64,000 nt of DNA from an uncultured Polaribacter sp. (GTDB lineage: Bacteria; Bacteroidota; Bacteroidia; Flavobacteriales; Flavobacteriaceae), in assembly GCF_947496195.1 (NCBI RefSeq), contig NZ_CANMBY010000001.1:1534988-1598987 (forward strand), written 5' to 3'. Below are positions 54,282 to 63,229 of this stretch, one piece after another. The position numbers and the translations under genes are program-made. The notes beneath the pieces are model-generated. The model had not been told where the DNA came from and searched no databases. It saw only the letters and a program-made list of their open reading frames with translations. How positions within the stretch are numbered: position 1 is the stretch's first letter; every line of letters begins with the position of its first letter.

Positions 54282-56153
54282 ATGTTAGAAAATGATGACA
54301 ATAAAGCTGTCAATAAAGAAGAAGAAGCTTTAGAAACAAACAACAATCAAGAAGTAAATGAACAAGTAGATGCAACTGAAGCAATAGATGAGATTGAAAA
54401 ATCTGTTGCTGAAGAAGCAGAAAAAGAAGATGAAAAAGAGGACGATTCATTACCTCAGATTGACTACAGTAAACTATCTCTTGAAGAGTTAGTAGATGCA
54501 TTAAAAAAGTTACTTAATGATAATGCAGCTCATAAAATTAAGTCTCAAGTAGAAAAAATAAGAAGTAGTTTTAATAAAAAATTCGGAAAACTTTTAGCAG
54601 AGAAAAAAGCTCAGTTTTTAGAAGCTGGAGGTAATACAATTGATTTTAAATTTAATAGTCCTGTTAAAGAAGAATATAATAAATTACTATCTGAATATAA
54701 AAGAACTAGAGACGCTTACTATAGTGAACTAGAGAATCGTTTAAACGAAAATTTAGAAAAAAGGTTATTAGTTATAGAGCGATTAAAAGCTTTAATTGAT
54801 GAAGCAGATCCTAAAACTATGTATACCGTTTTTAAAGAAATTCAAGATTCTTGGAGACAAATTGGGCCAGTTCCAAAAACCAGATACAATGATACTTGGA
54901 AAACATATCACTTTCATGTAGAGAGATTTTATGACCTATTACATTTAAGTAAAGACTACAGAGACTTAGATTTTAAAAATAATTTAGAAGAAAAGTTAAA
55001 AATTATAGCAGAAGCAGAAGCTTTAACTTTAGAAAAAGATGTAAACTATGCAGCAAAAAAATTGCAAGATTTACATAAAGCTTGGAAAGAAGATATTGGA
55101 CCTGTAGCTTCTGAAATGCGAGAAGAAATTTGGAAAAAGTTTAGCAACGCTACAAAAAAAATACATGATAGAAGGCATGAGCATTACAAAGAAATGCGCT
55201 CTAAGGTTCAAGAAATTATAGAGAAAAAATTAGAAGTAATTCAAGAATTAAATAATTACGATTTCTCTAAGAATGATTCTCATAACGATTGGCAAAAAAG
55301 TATTAAAGAAATAGAAAAATTAAGGCAAAAGTATTTTGATGCTGGTAAGTTGCCTTATGCAAAAAGTGAAGAAGTTTGGCAAAAGTTTAAAGCAGCAACA
55401 AAACGCTTTAATGCAGCAAAAAATGCTTTTTACAAGCAAGAAAAAAGTGGTCAGCAAGATAACTTAAAAAAGAAATTAGCCTTAATTAAAATAGCTGAAT
55501 CTTTTAAAGATAGTGAAGATTGGGAAGAAGCAACAAATACCATGAAGAAAATTCAATCTGATTGGAAAAAAATTGGGCACGTACCACGTAAATTCTCAGA
55601 CGATATTTGGAAAAAATTTAAAGCAGCTTGTAATCATTATTTTGATAGGTATCATCAACAAAAAAATGCAATTAGTAAAGAACAGCAAGCTATTGTAGAT
55701 GCTAAAAAAGAGTTTTTAGAGAAATTAAAAGAAACTAAAAAGGCTACTAAAGATTCTTTAACAAAAGCAATTAATGATTGGAATGATTTAGGTAGATTAC
55801 CTAGAAAATTTAGGCACTTAGATGGTAAATTTAATAAACAATTAGATTTACTTTTAGATAAATTATCTGTTGACAAAACAGAGTTTACAATGCTTAAATT
55901 TACTAATACAATAGATGGACTTGCAGATGATAATGAATCAAGAAAATTAGAATCTGAAGAAATCTTTATTAGAAAGAAGATCGATGAAATTAAAAGAGAA
56001 ATTCAACAATTAGAAAATAATTTAGGATTTTTCCAAAATGCAGACGAAAAGAACCCTTTAGTTGTTAATGTAAAAAATCAAGTGAAAGATTTTAAAGAAA
56101 ACTTAGACGTTTGGAAACAAAAACTAAGCTACATTAAAAAGAAAGATTATTAA
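54282..56153 (+). CDS. DUF349-repeat protein
   Basis: A 623-residue cytosolic protein. The first about 65 residues are very acidic and Glu-rich. From about 140 to 520 it has about five DUF349 repeats of roughly 75 residues, each with a W-R/K-x-I-G-x-V/P-like core. A C-terminal coiled coil (about 545-623) ends with a pronounced Lys/Glu pattern. DUF349 proteins are conserved in Bacteroidota; no function is established. It has its own promoter and a strong terminator. Confidence 0.9.
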   Translation: MLENDDNKAVNKEEEALETNNNQEVNEQVDATEAIDEIEKSVAEEAEKEDEKEDDSLPQIDYSKLSLEELVDALKKLLNDNAAHKIKSQVEKIRSSFNKKFGKLLAEKKAQFLEAGGNTIDFKFNSPVKEEYNKLLSEYKRTRDAYYSELENRLNENLEKRLLVIERLKALIDEADPKTMYTVFKEIQDSWRQIGPVPKTRYNDTWKTYHFHVERFYDLLHLSKDYRDLDFKNNLEEKLKIIAEAEALTLEKDVNYAAKKLQDLHKAWKEDIGPVASEMREEIWKKFSNATKKIHDRRHEHYKEMRSKVQEIIEKKLEVIQELNNYDFSKNDSHNDWQKSIKEIEKLRQKYFDAGKLPYAKSEEVWQKFKAATKRFNAAKNAFYKQEKSGQQDNLKKKLALIKIAESFKDSEDWEEATNTMKKIQSDWKKIGHVPRKFSDDIWKKFKAACNHYFDRYHQQKNAISKEQQAIVDAKKEFLEKLKETKKATKDSLTKAINDWNDLGRLPRKFRHLDGKFNKQLDLLLDKLSVDKTEFTMLKFTNTIDGLADDNESRKLESEEIFIRKKIDEIKREIQQLENNLGFFQNADEKNPLVVNVKNQVKDFKENLDVWKQKLSYIKKKDY

Positions 56154-56158
56154 ATAAA

Positions 56159-56190
56159 AAATGCCAAACTTAATGTTTGGCATTTTTTTT
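56159..56190. terminator. Bidirectional terminator
   Basis: Arms AAATGCCAAAC and GTTTGGCAT (56159-56169 / 56175-56183) pair perfectly with a TTAAT loop and an eight-T run. It lies between the convergent DUF349 and zinc-ribbon-family genes. Confidence 0.92.
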
Positions 56191-56203
56191 ATTTATAATT
56201 CTA

Positions 56204-56977
56204 TTAAGAGAAAATCTTATCTATTTTTTCTTTTTCTTCTTCTGCTAAAGCAGCATCTACAAGAATTCTTCCACTATATTCGTCTATAGTAATTTTCTTT
56301 CTATTAGCAATTTCTAATTGAACTTGAGGTGGTATAGTAAAATAAGAACCTCCAGAAGCACCTCTTTCTATAGCTACAACTGCTAAACCGTTTTTTACTT
56401 TTTTACGAATTCTTGAATAAGCAGAAAATAAATGCTCATCTAAAGACTTAGAAAACTCTTCAGATTTTTCTAAAAGTAACTTTTCTTCTTTTTCAGTTTC
56501 TTTTAAAATAGCATCTAATTCAGCTTTTTTATGACCTAAATGCTTTTCTTGTTTTTCTAATCTTTCTTTAGTAGCAACAATTACTTCATTTTTCTGAGCA
56601 ATTTTTGCTTTAAATTCATTTATTCTTTTTTCAGCTAATTGAATTTCTAAATCTTGGTATTCGATTTCTTTAGATAAAGAATCAAACTCTCTATTATTAC
56701 GAACCTTCTTTTGTTGCTCATCATACTTCTTCATTAACCCTTTAGATTCTTCAATTGCTAACTTTTTGTTATTAATATCTGTTTCTAAATTGGCAACATC
56801 TTCGTTTAGATTAGAAATTCTTTTTTGTAAACCAGCTACTTCATCTTCTAAGTCTTCTACTTCTAAAGGAAGTTCCCCTCTTACATTTCTAATTTCATCT
56901 ATTCTAGAGTCAATTAATTGTAAGTCATATAAAGCTCTTAATTTTTCTTCAACCGAAACTTCTTTCTTCTTTGCCAT
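56204..56977 (-). CDS. zf-RING_7/CdsZ-family coiled-coil protein lacking zinc cysteines
   Basis: A 257-residue protein. The N-terminal about 180 residues form a long coiled coil. The C-terminal part aligns with the C4 zinc ribbon of this family (P-P-Q-V-Q then G-R-I-L-V-D). All four cysteine positions are replaced: S-G-G-S-Y-F where C-G-G-C-F is usual, and D-E-Y-S-G-R where C-x-x-C-G-R is usual. Zinc binding is therefore unlikely. It lies 2 bases after the NIF3 gene, a common pairing in Bacteroidota. Confidence 0.87.
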   Translation of the reverse strand: MAKKKEVSVEEKLRALYDLQLIDSRIDEIRNVRGELPLEVEDLEDEVAGLQKRISNLNEDVANLETDINNKKLAIEESKGLMKKYDEQQKKVRNNREFDSLSKEIEYQDLEIQLAEKRINEFKAKIAQKNEVIVATKERLEKQEKHLGHKKAELDAILKETEKEEKLLLEKSEEFSKSLDEHLFSAYSRIRKKVKNGLAVVAIERGASGGSYFTIPPQVQLEIANRKKITIDEYSGRILVDAALAEEEKEKIDKIFS

Positions 56978-56979
56978 GT

Positions 56980-58074
56980 TTATATATAATAAATTGGATT
57001 TGTACTTTTTTCTGATAAAACGATTGCAAAATTACTAAATTTTTTTGTAAGATAATCAACTAAAAGTCTTTTTGTAAACTGCTCACTCTCATAATGTCCA
57101 ATATCTGCCAAAAGAATTTTATTTTCTGCTTTAAAAAAGTCATGATATTTAAAATCAGCACTTACATAAGCATCTGCTTTTTCTTTAATTGCATTAGAAA
57201 TTGCAAAGCTACCTGAACCACCTAATACAGCTACTCTATGTATTTTTTTATGCAATAAATTAGAATAGCGAACACAGTCAGTTTGCATTGTTTTTTTTAA
57301 ATAATCTAAAAAGTCTTTTTCTTCTAAAGGTTTTTCTAATTCACCAATCATTCCCATACCAATATTTTGATGCACATTTTCTGTAGTCGTAATTTCATAA
57401 GCTACTTCTTCATAAGGATGATTTTCAAATAAGGCTTCTAGAATTGCAGCTTCATTTTTTTGCTCAAAAGTGATTGCTAATTGAATTTCTTCTTCTTTTT
57501 GTAATTCCCCTTTTTTACCTAATACAGGGTTAGAATTTTCATTCCCTTTAAATGTACCTTCTCCAATATTAGTAAAAGAGCAATGATCATAATTACCAAT
57601 ATTTCCTGCTTTTGCTTCAAATAGAGCTTGCCTTACTTTTTCTAAGTAATCTTTTGGTATATAGGTTGTTAGTTTTTTTACTATTCCTTTTTTTGGTATT
57701 AAAACCTTGGTGTTTTGTAATCCTAAAACTTCACAAATTTTTGCAGAAACTCCTTTGTTAGAATTGTCTAAAGCTGTGTGAGTTGCATAAATAGCAATAT
57801 CATTTTTTATTGCTTTTAAAACAGCTTTTTCTACATATGAATTACCATTTAACTTCTTTAATCCACTAAAAATTATAGGATGAAAGCTTATAATTAAATT
57901 GCAATTTTTTGCAATAGCTTCATCTACAGTTTCTTCTAAAGTATCTAAAGTAACTAATACGCCTTTAACTTTTGTTTGGTAGTTACCAACTAATAAACCT
58001 ACATTATCAAAGTCTTCTGCATAAGCTAGAGGTGCTAATTCTTCGATATAATTTGTTACGTCTTTAATTTTCAT
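56980..58074 (-). CDS. NIF3-like dinuclear metal-center protein
   Basis: A 364-residue NIF3/YbgI-family protein with the inserted PII-like domain of the longer bacterial type (about 120-230). Metal-site motifs are S-F-H-P-I near 64-68, A-T-H-T-A-L-D near 97 and a C-terminal D-I-G-H-Y-E-S-E near 325. The activity is uncertain; GTP cyclohydrolase-like roles have been suggested. It is co-transcribed with the zinc-ribbon-family gene and divergent from lpxK. Confidence 0.92.
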   Translation of the reverse strand: MKIKDVTNYIEELAPLAYAEDFDNVGLLVGNYQTKVKGVLVTLDTLEETVDEAIAKNCNLIISFHPIIFSGLKKLNGNSYVEKAVLKAIKNDIAIYATHTALDNSNKGVSAKICEVLGLQNTKVLIPKKGIVKKLTTYIPKDYLEKVRQALFEAKAGNIGNYDHCSFTNIGEGTFKGNENSNPVLGKKGELQKEEEIQLAITFEQKNEAAILEALFENHPYEEVAYEITTTENVHQNIGMGMIGELEKPLEEKDFLDYLKKTMQTDCVRYSNLLHKKIHRVAVLGGSGSFAISNAIKEKADAYVSADFKYHDFFKAENKILLADIGHYESEQFTKRLLVDYLTKKFSNFAIVLSEKSTNPIYYI

Positions 58075-58126
58075 TTTATGAATTTAACAAAATCAAAGTT
58101 AACATTTTTAATGTATTTTTACCTTA

Positions 58127-59155
58127 ATGAAATATCTAAGGTTTTTATTATTTCCGTTTTCATTTATTTATTATTTGATTACCTCAATACGTAACTTTTT
58201 GTATGATAATCAAATTTTAAAATCATATTCATTTTCTATACCTATTATTACTGTTGGAAATTTAAGTGTTGGAGGAACAGGAAAAACACCGCAAATTGAA
58301 TATTTAATAGCATTGTTAAAAGATAGTTATAAAACAGCTGTATTAAGTAGAGGTTACAAGCGAAAATCAAGTGGTTTTTTATTGATTAATAAAGATAATA
58401 CTTATGTAGATTCTGGTGATGAACCTATGCAATACTTTAAAAAGTTTAGTAATATTTCTGTGGCTGTTGATGAAAAAAGAGCCAGAGGAATACAGAATTT
58501 ACTACGTTTAAAAGAGACTGATGTAGTTCTTTTAGATGACGCATTTCAACATAGAAAAGTAAAAGGAAGTTATGCTATACTCCTTACTAAGTATAATGAT
58601 TTATTTATAAAGGATTTTATTTTACCAGTTGGAAATTTAAGAGAAAGTAGGAGAGGGGCACAAAGAGCTAATGCTATTGTTGTCACTAAATGCCCAGAAA
58701 ATTTACCATTAAAAGAACAAGAAGCTATAAGTAAGTTATTTAGCACCTATAATGCAGCTGTTTTCTTTTCTAAAATTTCATATGCTTCAAGTATAAGAGG
58801 GATAAATAAAATAGCAATTAATGAGTTATCTAATTATAAAGTATTATTAATTACTGGTATTGCTAACCCAACATCATTATTAAGTTTTTTAAAGAGTAAT
58901 AATGTTGATTTTGATCATTTAGAATATCCAGATCACCACAATTTTATAGAAAAAGATATCTTAAAAATTAAAAAAAGATATCAAGAAATTGCAACAAAGA
59001 ATAAGTTGATTTTAACAACAGAAAAAGATTTTGTAAGGTTAGAATTTAAACTTAATAATCTTTATTATTTACCTATTAAAACAGCTTTTTTAGAAGAGAA
59101 ACAGCAAATAAATTTTGATGATTTAATTCTATCTCACATAAAAAATTATAAATAA
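58127..59155 (+). CDS. lpxK: Tetraacyldisaccharide 4'-kinase
   Basis: A 342-residue inner-membrane-associated kinase that phosphorylates the lipid A precursor at the 4' position. The P-loop is G-N-L-S-V-G-G-T-G-K-T (44-54). D-D-A-F-Q-H-R near 137 and the closing T-T-E-K-D-F-V-R near 285 are diagnostic. A hydrophobic N-terminal segment (about 5-25) is the membrane anchor. It is divergent from NIF3 with a 52-base gap. Confidence 0.96.
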   Translation: MKYLRFLLFPFSFIYYLITSIRNFLYDNQILKSYSFSIPIITVGNLSVGGTGKTPQIEYLIALLKDSYKTAVLSRGYKRKSSGFLLINKDNTYVDSGDEPMQYFKKFSNISVAVDEKRARGIQNLLRLKETDVVLLDDAFQHRKVKGSYAILLTKYNDLFIKDFILPVGNLRESRRGAQRANAIVVTKCPENLPLKEQEAISKLFSTYNAAVFFSKISYASSIRGINKIAINELSNYKVLLITGIANPTSLLSFLKSNNVDFDHLEYPDHHNFIEKDILKIKKRYQEIATKNKLILTTEKDFVRLEFKLNNLYYLPIKTAFLEEKQQINFDDLILSHIKNYK

Positions 59156-59243
59156 AAATACCAGAAATTTTAAAGAGATTAAAAAAATCTTTTAATAATG
59201 GTATATTTTTTGATATTTTTGAAACAACTTAAAACCCCCACTT

Positions 59244-59759
59244 ATGAAAAAAACAATAATTAAAGGCACCTGGCTTTTTACTTTAATTGCTACACTAAAC
59301 GCACAAGAAGTGCGAAAGGATTCTGTTCTAGACAGCTTACACATTAAAAGTAAAAAATTAGAATTAGTAGATTCTATAAAACTGAATTGGATTTCTACTT
59401 ACGATGAGGCTTTAGAAATTTCTAAAAAAGAAAAAAAACCAGTTTTGATTTATTTTACAGGTTCTGATTGGTGTGGACCTTGTAAAGTTTTAGATGAAAA
59501 ATTGTTTCACACAGAAAAATTTAAAAATTTATCTGACAAAGAATTAGTATTGTTAGAGGTAGACATACCTAGAAGACAAGATTTATTATCAGATGAAAAA
59601 ATTAGTGAAAACCTGTATTTACAAAAGAAATATAAAGTTAATTCTTTTCCAACTTTATTATTTGTGAATCACAGAGGAAAAAAAGTTTCTGAAAAACGTG
59701 GTTATGTATTAACAGAATATTACTATCCATATATTCAATCTGTTATTTATAATTATTAA
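59244..59759 (+). CDS. Secreted thioredoxin-like protein
   Basis: A 171-residue exported protein with a signal peptide (1-21, ending L-N-A-Q). The active site W-C-G-P-C-K is at 76-81 in a thioredoxin-like fold, and cis-Pro in S-F-P-T-L lies near 147. It probably reduces disulfides in the periplasm. It follows lpxK by about 90 bases with a weak hairpin between, so it is likely a separate transcript. It ends at a strong bidirectional hairpin. Confidence 0.9.
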   Translation: MKKTIIKGTWLFTLIATLNAQEVRKDSVLDSLHIKSKKLELVDSIKLNWISTYDEALEISKKEKKPVLIYFTGSDWCGPCKVLDEKLFHTEKFKNLSDKELVLLEVDIPRRQDLLSDEKISENLYLQKKYKVNSFPTLLFVNHRGKKVSEKRGYVLTEYYYPYIQSVIYNY

Positions 59760-59761
59760 AT

Positions 59762-59798
59762 AAAAAAAAGAGCAATTTTAAAATTGCTCTTTTTTTTA
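59762..59798. terminator. Bidirectional terminator
   Basis: A near-perfect repeat of AAAAAGAGCAATTTT and its complement (59765-59779 / 59780-59794) with A/T runs on both sides. It lies between the thioredoxin-like and OmpA-family genes. Confidence 0.9.
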
Positions 59799-59812
59799 TT
59801 ATATTTTGAAAG

Positions 59813-60925
59813 TTATCTTTGATTCACAACTCTAAAAGTAGTTCTTCTGTTTACAGCATGTTCAGCTTCAGAACACACAACACCATCAGAACATTTGTTT
59901 AATAATCTACTTTCTCCAAAACCTTTAGCATATAATTGTGTTGGATTAATACCTTTAGATATTAAATAATCTGTAACTGCTTTTGCTCTTCTATCAGATA
60001 ATTCTTGATTATCTCTTTTAGTACCTCTCATATCTGTGTGAGATTCAATAAATACAGCAACTCCGTCTTTTAAAATTGGTAATAATCTTGCATCAATTAT
60101 TTGCTTTGCTCCATCATTTAAAGTAGCACTAGCAAAATCCCAATTAATTGGTAATGGTGTGTTTTCTATTAAAGAACAATCTACTGCTTTCCAAGAAGAT
60201 AAACCTCCTTTTTTAACTAATACTTGTTTAGTTACAGATCTATACACAGCAGGTACAACTACTTCTTCTGTTCTTGCATCACTTACTAAAACAGTTTTTG
60301 TAATTGTTAGATATTCAGGTGGAGTTTGCACTGTAGTAGTTGTAGCTTTTTTTACCATTACTTTTCTAGTGTAAGTCTTTCTAACACCGGGTACAGGAAT
60401 TTTTACAACTCTAGCATCGCTTGCTAATTTTTCTACTGGCATAGTTTTAAACTCAGCAGGTACTGGTTTATAACACCAATATCTACAATCATCAGGATTT
60501 GTAGATTCACAATCTGGTAATTTTTCACTCATTTCCCAGCTTGCAGTAGCAGCTCTTGTTTCTACTGTTTCAAAACCTTGCAAAAATTTAGCTTCTTCAA
60601 TCTCTATTTTTGTTCCATCTTCTCTTTCGTAATAAGTAACTTCTTGAGTACCCCAAACAGCAGGAATAATTCTTATTTCTTCTCCAGCTTCTTTAATTAA
60701 AACTTTTTCTTGTATGGTTTTATATTCTGCAGGATAAGCAACTATTTTTCTGTATTCAGGTGAAACTGCCACTTGTACAGATTCGTTTTTATAAACATCT
60801 GGTGTTTTACAACGAACATAACACTTCCCAGGTTCAGGATTTTCTGGTAAATCTTGACCAAAACTTACTGATGCTGTTAATGTTATTAATAAAAAGAATA
60901 ATTTTTTTTTCATGGCTTTAGACAT
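59813..60925 (-). CDS. OmpA-family protein with a repeated N-terminal module
   Basis: A 370-residue outer-membrane protein. I used ATG 60925; ATG 60913 is an equal alternative. A signal peptide ends S-F-G-Q. Three related segments of about 40 residues follow, each a P-x-E-Y/F strand, a V-L-V/K-x-x-A hairpin and a V-P-A/G-V strand. The C-terminal OmpA domain (about 255-370) binds peptidoglycan. It carries S-H-T-D-M-R-G, N-x-x-L-S-x-x-R-A and N-R-R-T-T-F. Six to eight cysteines lie between modules. Confidence 0.88.
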   Translation of the reverse strand: MSKAMKKKLFFLLITLTASVSFGQDLPENPEPGKCYVRCKTPDVYKNESVQVAVSPEYRKIVAYPAEYKTIQEKVLIKEAGEEIRIIPAVWGTQEVTYYEREDGTKIEIEEAKFLQGFETVETRAATASWEMSEKLPDCESTNPDDCRYWCYKPVPAEFKTMPVEKLASDARVVKIPVPGVRKTYTRKVMVKKATTTTVQTPPEYLTITKTVLVSDARTEEVVVPAVYRSVTKQVLVKKGGLSSWKAVDCSLIENTPLPINWDFASATLNDGAKQIIDARLLPILKDGVAVFIESHTDMRGTKRDNQELSDRRAKAVTDYLISKGINPTQLYAKGFGESRLLNKCSDGVVCSEAEHAVNRRTTFRVVNQR

Positions 60926-61007
60926 AAAGTAATATCTATATTTAATATATATAATAAGATTCAAAAGTAATAAAAACATTTAAAAATTTCTGCTAAATAG
61001 CGATAAA

Positions 61008-61904
61008 TTATAGCTTATTATAGAATAAACTCTTAATAATACCATCTGATAGACCAATTTTAGGAACGTATATTTTTCTAGCCCCACTCCATTTCATTGC
61101 AGATAAGTAAATTTTTGTAGCGGGAATAATAACGTCAGCTCTATCTGGATTAAGGCTTAGCTCAGAAATTCTGTCTTGATAGCTCATTTTTTTCAAGAAT
61201 TGATATTGAGCATTTAAGTAGATGTAAGAAATAGGTTTACCCTCAGTTCTACCAGACATTTTAAAAAGTTTATTTATGTTACCACCAGAACCAATAAGAG
61301 ATAATCTTTTTAAATCTTTGGTATTTTTTTTAATCCACTTTTCTACGTTAGCAAAAATAATTTTGTTTTCTGATTTTTTATTATTTAGTAACCTAACTGT
61401 ACCCATTTTAAAAGATTTAGAGGTTATAATTTTACCTCCAGAAAAAATGGTAAACTCTGTACTACCACCACCAACATCTACATATAAGTAAGAATTGTCT
61501 CCCTCTATTAGAGTGTTTAAATCTGTAAAAGATATAATTGCTGCTTCTTCTTTACCACCAATGATATCTATATCTACACCAGTTTCTTCTTTTATTTTTG
61601 CAATAACTTCTTTACCATTTTTAGATTCTCTCATAGCAGAAGTTGCACAAGCTTTATATTTTTCTACATGATGAACTTTCATCAATAATTTAAATGCTTG
61701 CATTGCATCAATCATTCTTGTTACGTTTTCATCAGAAATAATACCAGATACAAAAGCGTCTGCACCTAATCTAATTGGTACACGAACTAAAGATGATTTT
61801 TTAAATTGAGGTTCTGCATTTTCTCTAACAATAACATTAGAAACCAATAATCTAATTGCGTTAGAACCAATATCAATTGCACCGTATTTTTTAATTTCTA
61901 ACAC
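61008..61904 (-). CDS. Ppx/GppA-family phosphatase
   Basis: A 298-residue actin-fold enzyme (exopolyphosphatase / guanosine pentaphosphatase type). The phosphate motifs G-A-I-D-I-G-S-N (8-15) and V-D-V-G-G-G-S-T-E (near 143) are present, with G-S-G-G-N-I near 212. It starts with GTG at 61904, 6 bases after the sixA stop, so translation is probably coupled. The choice between Ppx and GppA activity cannot be made. Confidence 0.9.
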   Translation of the reverse strand: MLEIKKYGAIDIGSNAIRLLVSNVIVRENAEPQFKKSSLVRVPIRLGADAFVSGIISDENVTRMIDAMQAFKLLMKVHHVEKYKACATSAMRESKNGKEVIAKIKEETGVDIDIIGGKEEAAIISFTDLNTLIEGDNSYLYVDVGGGSTEFTIFSGGKIITSKSFKMGTVRLLNNKKSENKIIFANVEKWIKKNTKDLKRLSLIGSGGNINKLFKMSGRTEGKPISYIYLNAQYQFLKKMSYQDRISELSLNPDRADVIIPATKIYLSAMKWSGARKIYVPKIGLSDGIIKSLFYNKL

Positions 61905-61910
61905 CTTAAA

Positions 61911-62399
61911 TTATTTGTGGTTTTTAGGAAATTCAACCATAAATGTTTTTCCTTTTTTAATATTTTTCCAGTGTTTTTCATCAAACTTAAGACCAACTAT
62001 ACCACATGTGGTAACATGTGCAATTGGCTTATTACCAAACTTATTTACAAAAGTATTAATACCATGATCATGACTAAAAACCATAGCTGAATTAAAGCCA
62101 TCATCTAAAGCAAGAACTGTTTTTACTAAATAACCATCACTAAAACTGTATAACTGCTTGTTAATTTGAAGATTTGCTAAAGGATAACCTAAGTTTTCAC
62201 AAAAAATAACAGCAGTATGCAATGCTCTATTTGCACTACTAGATAACAGTAAATCTGGTCTTTGTATATTCTTAGATAAAAATTTAGACATTAAATGGGC
62301 ATCATTAATTCCTCTTTTTTTAAGAGGCCTGTCTATATCATCTATACCTGAATATTCCCAAGAAGATTTTGCGTGGCGAACAATATATAAGGTTTTCAT
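61911..62399 (-). CDS. sixA: SixA-like phosphohistidine phosphatase
   Basis: A 162-residue histidine phosphatase-fold enzyme. The catalytic R-H-A-K-S is at 8-12 and the second His is in S-H-D-H-G near 109. SixA proteins dephosphorylate histidine on phosphorelay proteins. It lies 6 bases before the Ppx/GppA gene and 34 bases after pdxH. Confidence 0.92.
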   Translation of the reverse strand: MKTLYIVRHAKSSWEYSGIDDIDRPLKKRGINDAHLMSKFLSKNIQRPDLLLSSSANRALHTAVIFCENLGYPLANLQINKQLYSFSDGYLVKTVLALDDGFNSAMVFSHDHGINTFVNKFGNKPIAHVTTCGIVGLKFDEKHWKNIKKGKTFMVEFPKNHK

Positions 62400-62433
62400 T
62401 TTAAGTTTGATGTTAGTTTTGTAAATATAAAAT

Positions 62434-63081
62434 TTATGGAGCTAATCTTTCTAATTTCCAAGAAAAATCTTCTTGTAATGTATATCTTATTCTATCATGA
62501 AGTCTATTGGGTCTACCTTGCCAAAACTCTATAGATATAGGTTTTACAAGATATCCTCCCCAATGTTTTGGTCTAGGTATTTCTTTATTCTGAAACTTAT
62601 TTTCGTATAATTTTAAGTTTTCTTCTAACTCTTTTCTAGAGTTTACTGTATTACTTTGATTAGAAGCCCAAGCACCTAGTTTACTTCCATCTGGTCTTGA
62701 TTCAAAATAACCATCAGATAAATTTTCAGATAATTTTTCTGCTTGTCCTTTAATTATAATTTGTTGCTCTAGTGCAGGCCAAAAGAACGAGATACATAAT
62801 TGATTGTTATTTGCTATTGCTTTTCCTTTTTCAGATTCATAATTGGTGTAAAAGATAAAGCCTTCCCAAGTATATTTTTTTAGCAAAACTACTCTGCTTT
62901 TTGGAAAGCCATCTAAACCTATTGTAGAAACAGTCATTGCATTTGTTTCTTCTACAGTATCTGATTCATCAGCATTTATAAACCACTTTTGAAATAACTC
63001 CATTGGGTTTTCTGGACAATTGCTTTCTAATAATTCTTCTTTTTCGTAAGATTTTCTGTAGTTACTTAGATCTTTAGCCAT
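62434..63081 (-). CDS. pdxH: Pyridoxamine 5'-phosphate oxidase
   Basis: A 215-residue FMN enzyme making pyridoxal 5'-phosphate. ATG 63081 gives the typical start M-A-K-D-L-S-N-Y-R-K; a longer in-frame form to 63165 is unlikely. R-V-V-L-L-K near 66, F-Y-T-N-Y-E-S-x-K-G near 80 and the closing W-Q-G-R-P-N-R-L-H-D-R are diagnostic. It may head the pdxH-sixA-ppx unit. Confidence 0.95.
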   Translation of the reverse strand: MAKDLSNYRKSYEKEELLESNCPENPMELFQKWFINADESDTVEETNAMTVSTIGLDGFPKSRVVLLKKYTWEGFIFYTNYESEKGKAIANNNQLCISFFWPALEQQIIIKGQAEKLSENLSDGYFESRPDGSKLGAWASNQSNTVNSRKELEENLKLYENKFQNKEIPRPKHWGGYLVKPISIEFWQGRPNRLHDRIRYTLQEDFSWKLERLAP

Positions 63082-63137
63082 ATCAAAATTTATATTGTAA
63101 AAATACAAATGTTTTAGATATGAATATACAAAAAAAA

Positions 63138-63157
63138 AGAGCTGATTTCTCAGCTCT
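63138..63157 (-). terminator. Terminator after the T9SS cargo gene
   Basis: Arms AGAGCTGA (63138-63145) and TCAGCTCT (63150-63157) pair with a 4-base loop. On the minus strand an eight-T run follows. It ends the gene at 63230. Confidence 0.85.
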
Positions 63158-63229
63158 CTTTGCACAATAGTTCTAAATTAATACCCCTAAAAATTATTTA
63201 AACTATTGATTTATTATTATACTTTTTCT

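Noticed and set aside
59165..59200. Possible hairpin after lpxK
   Set aside because: The stem is short and AT-rich with a mismatch and no clear T-run. It is too weak to call.
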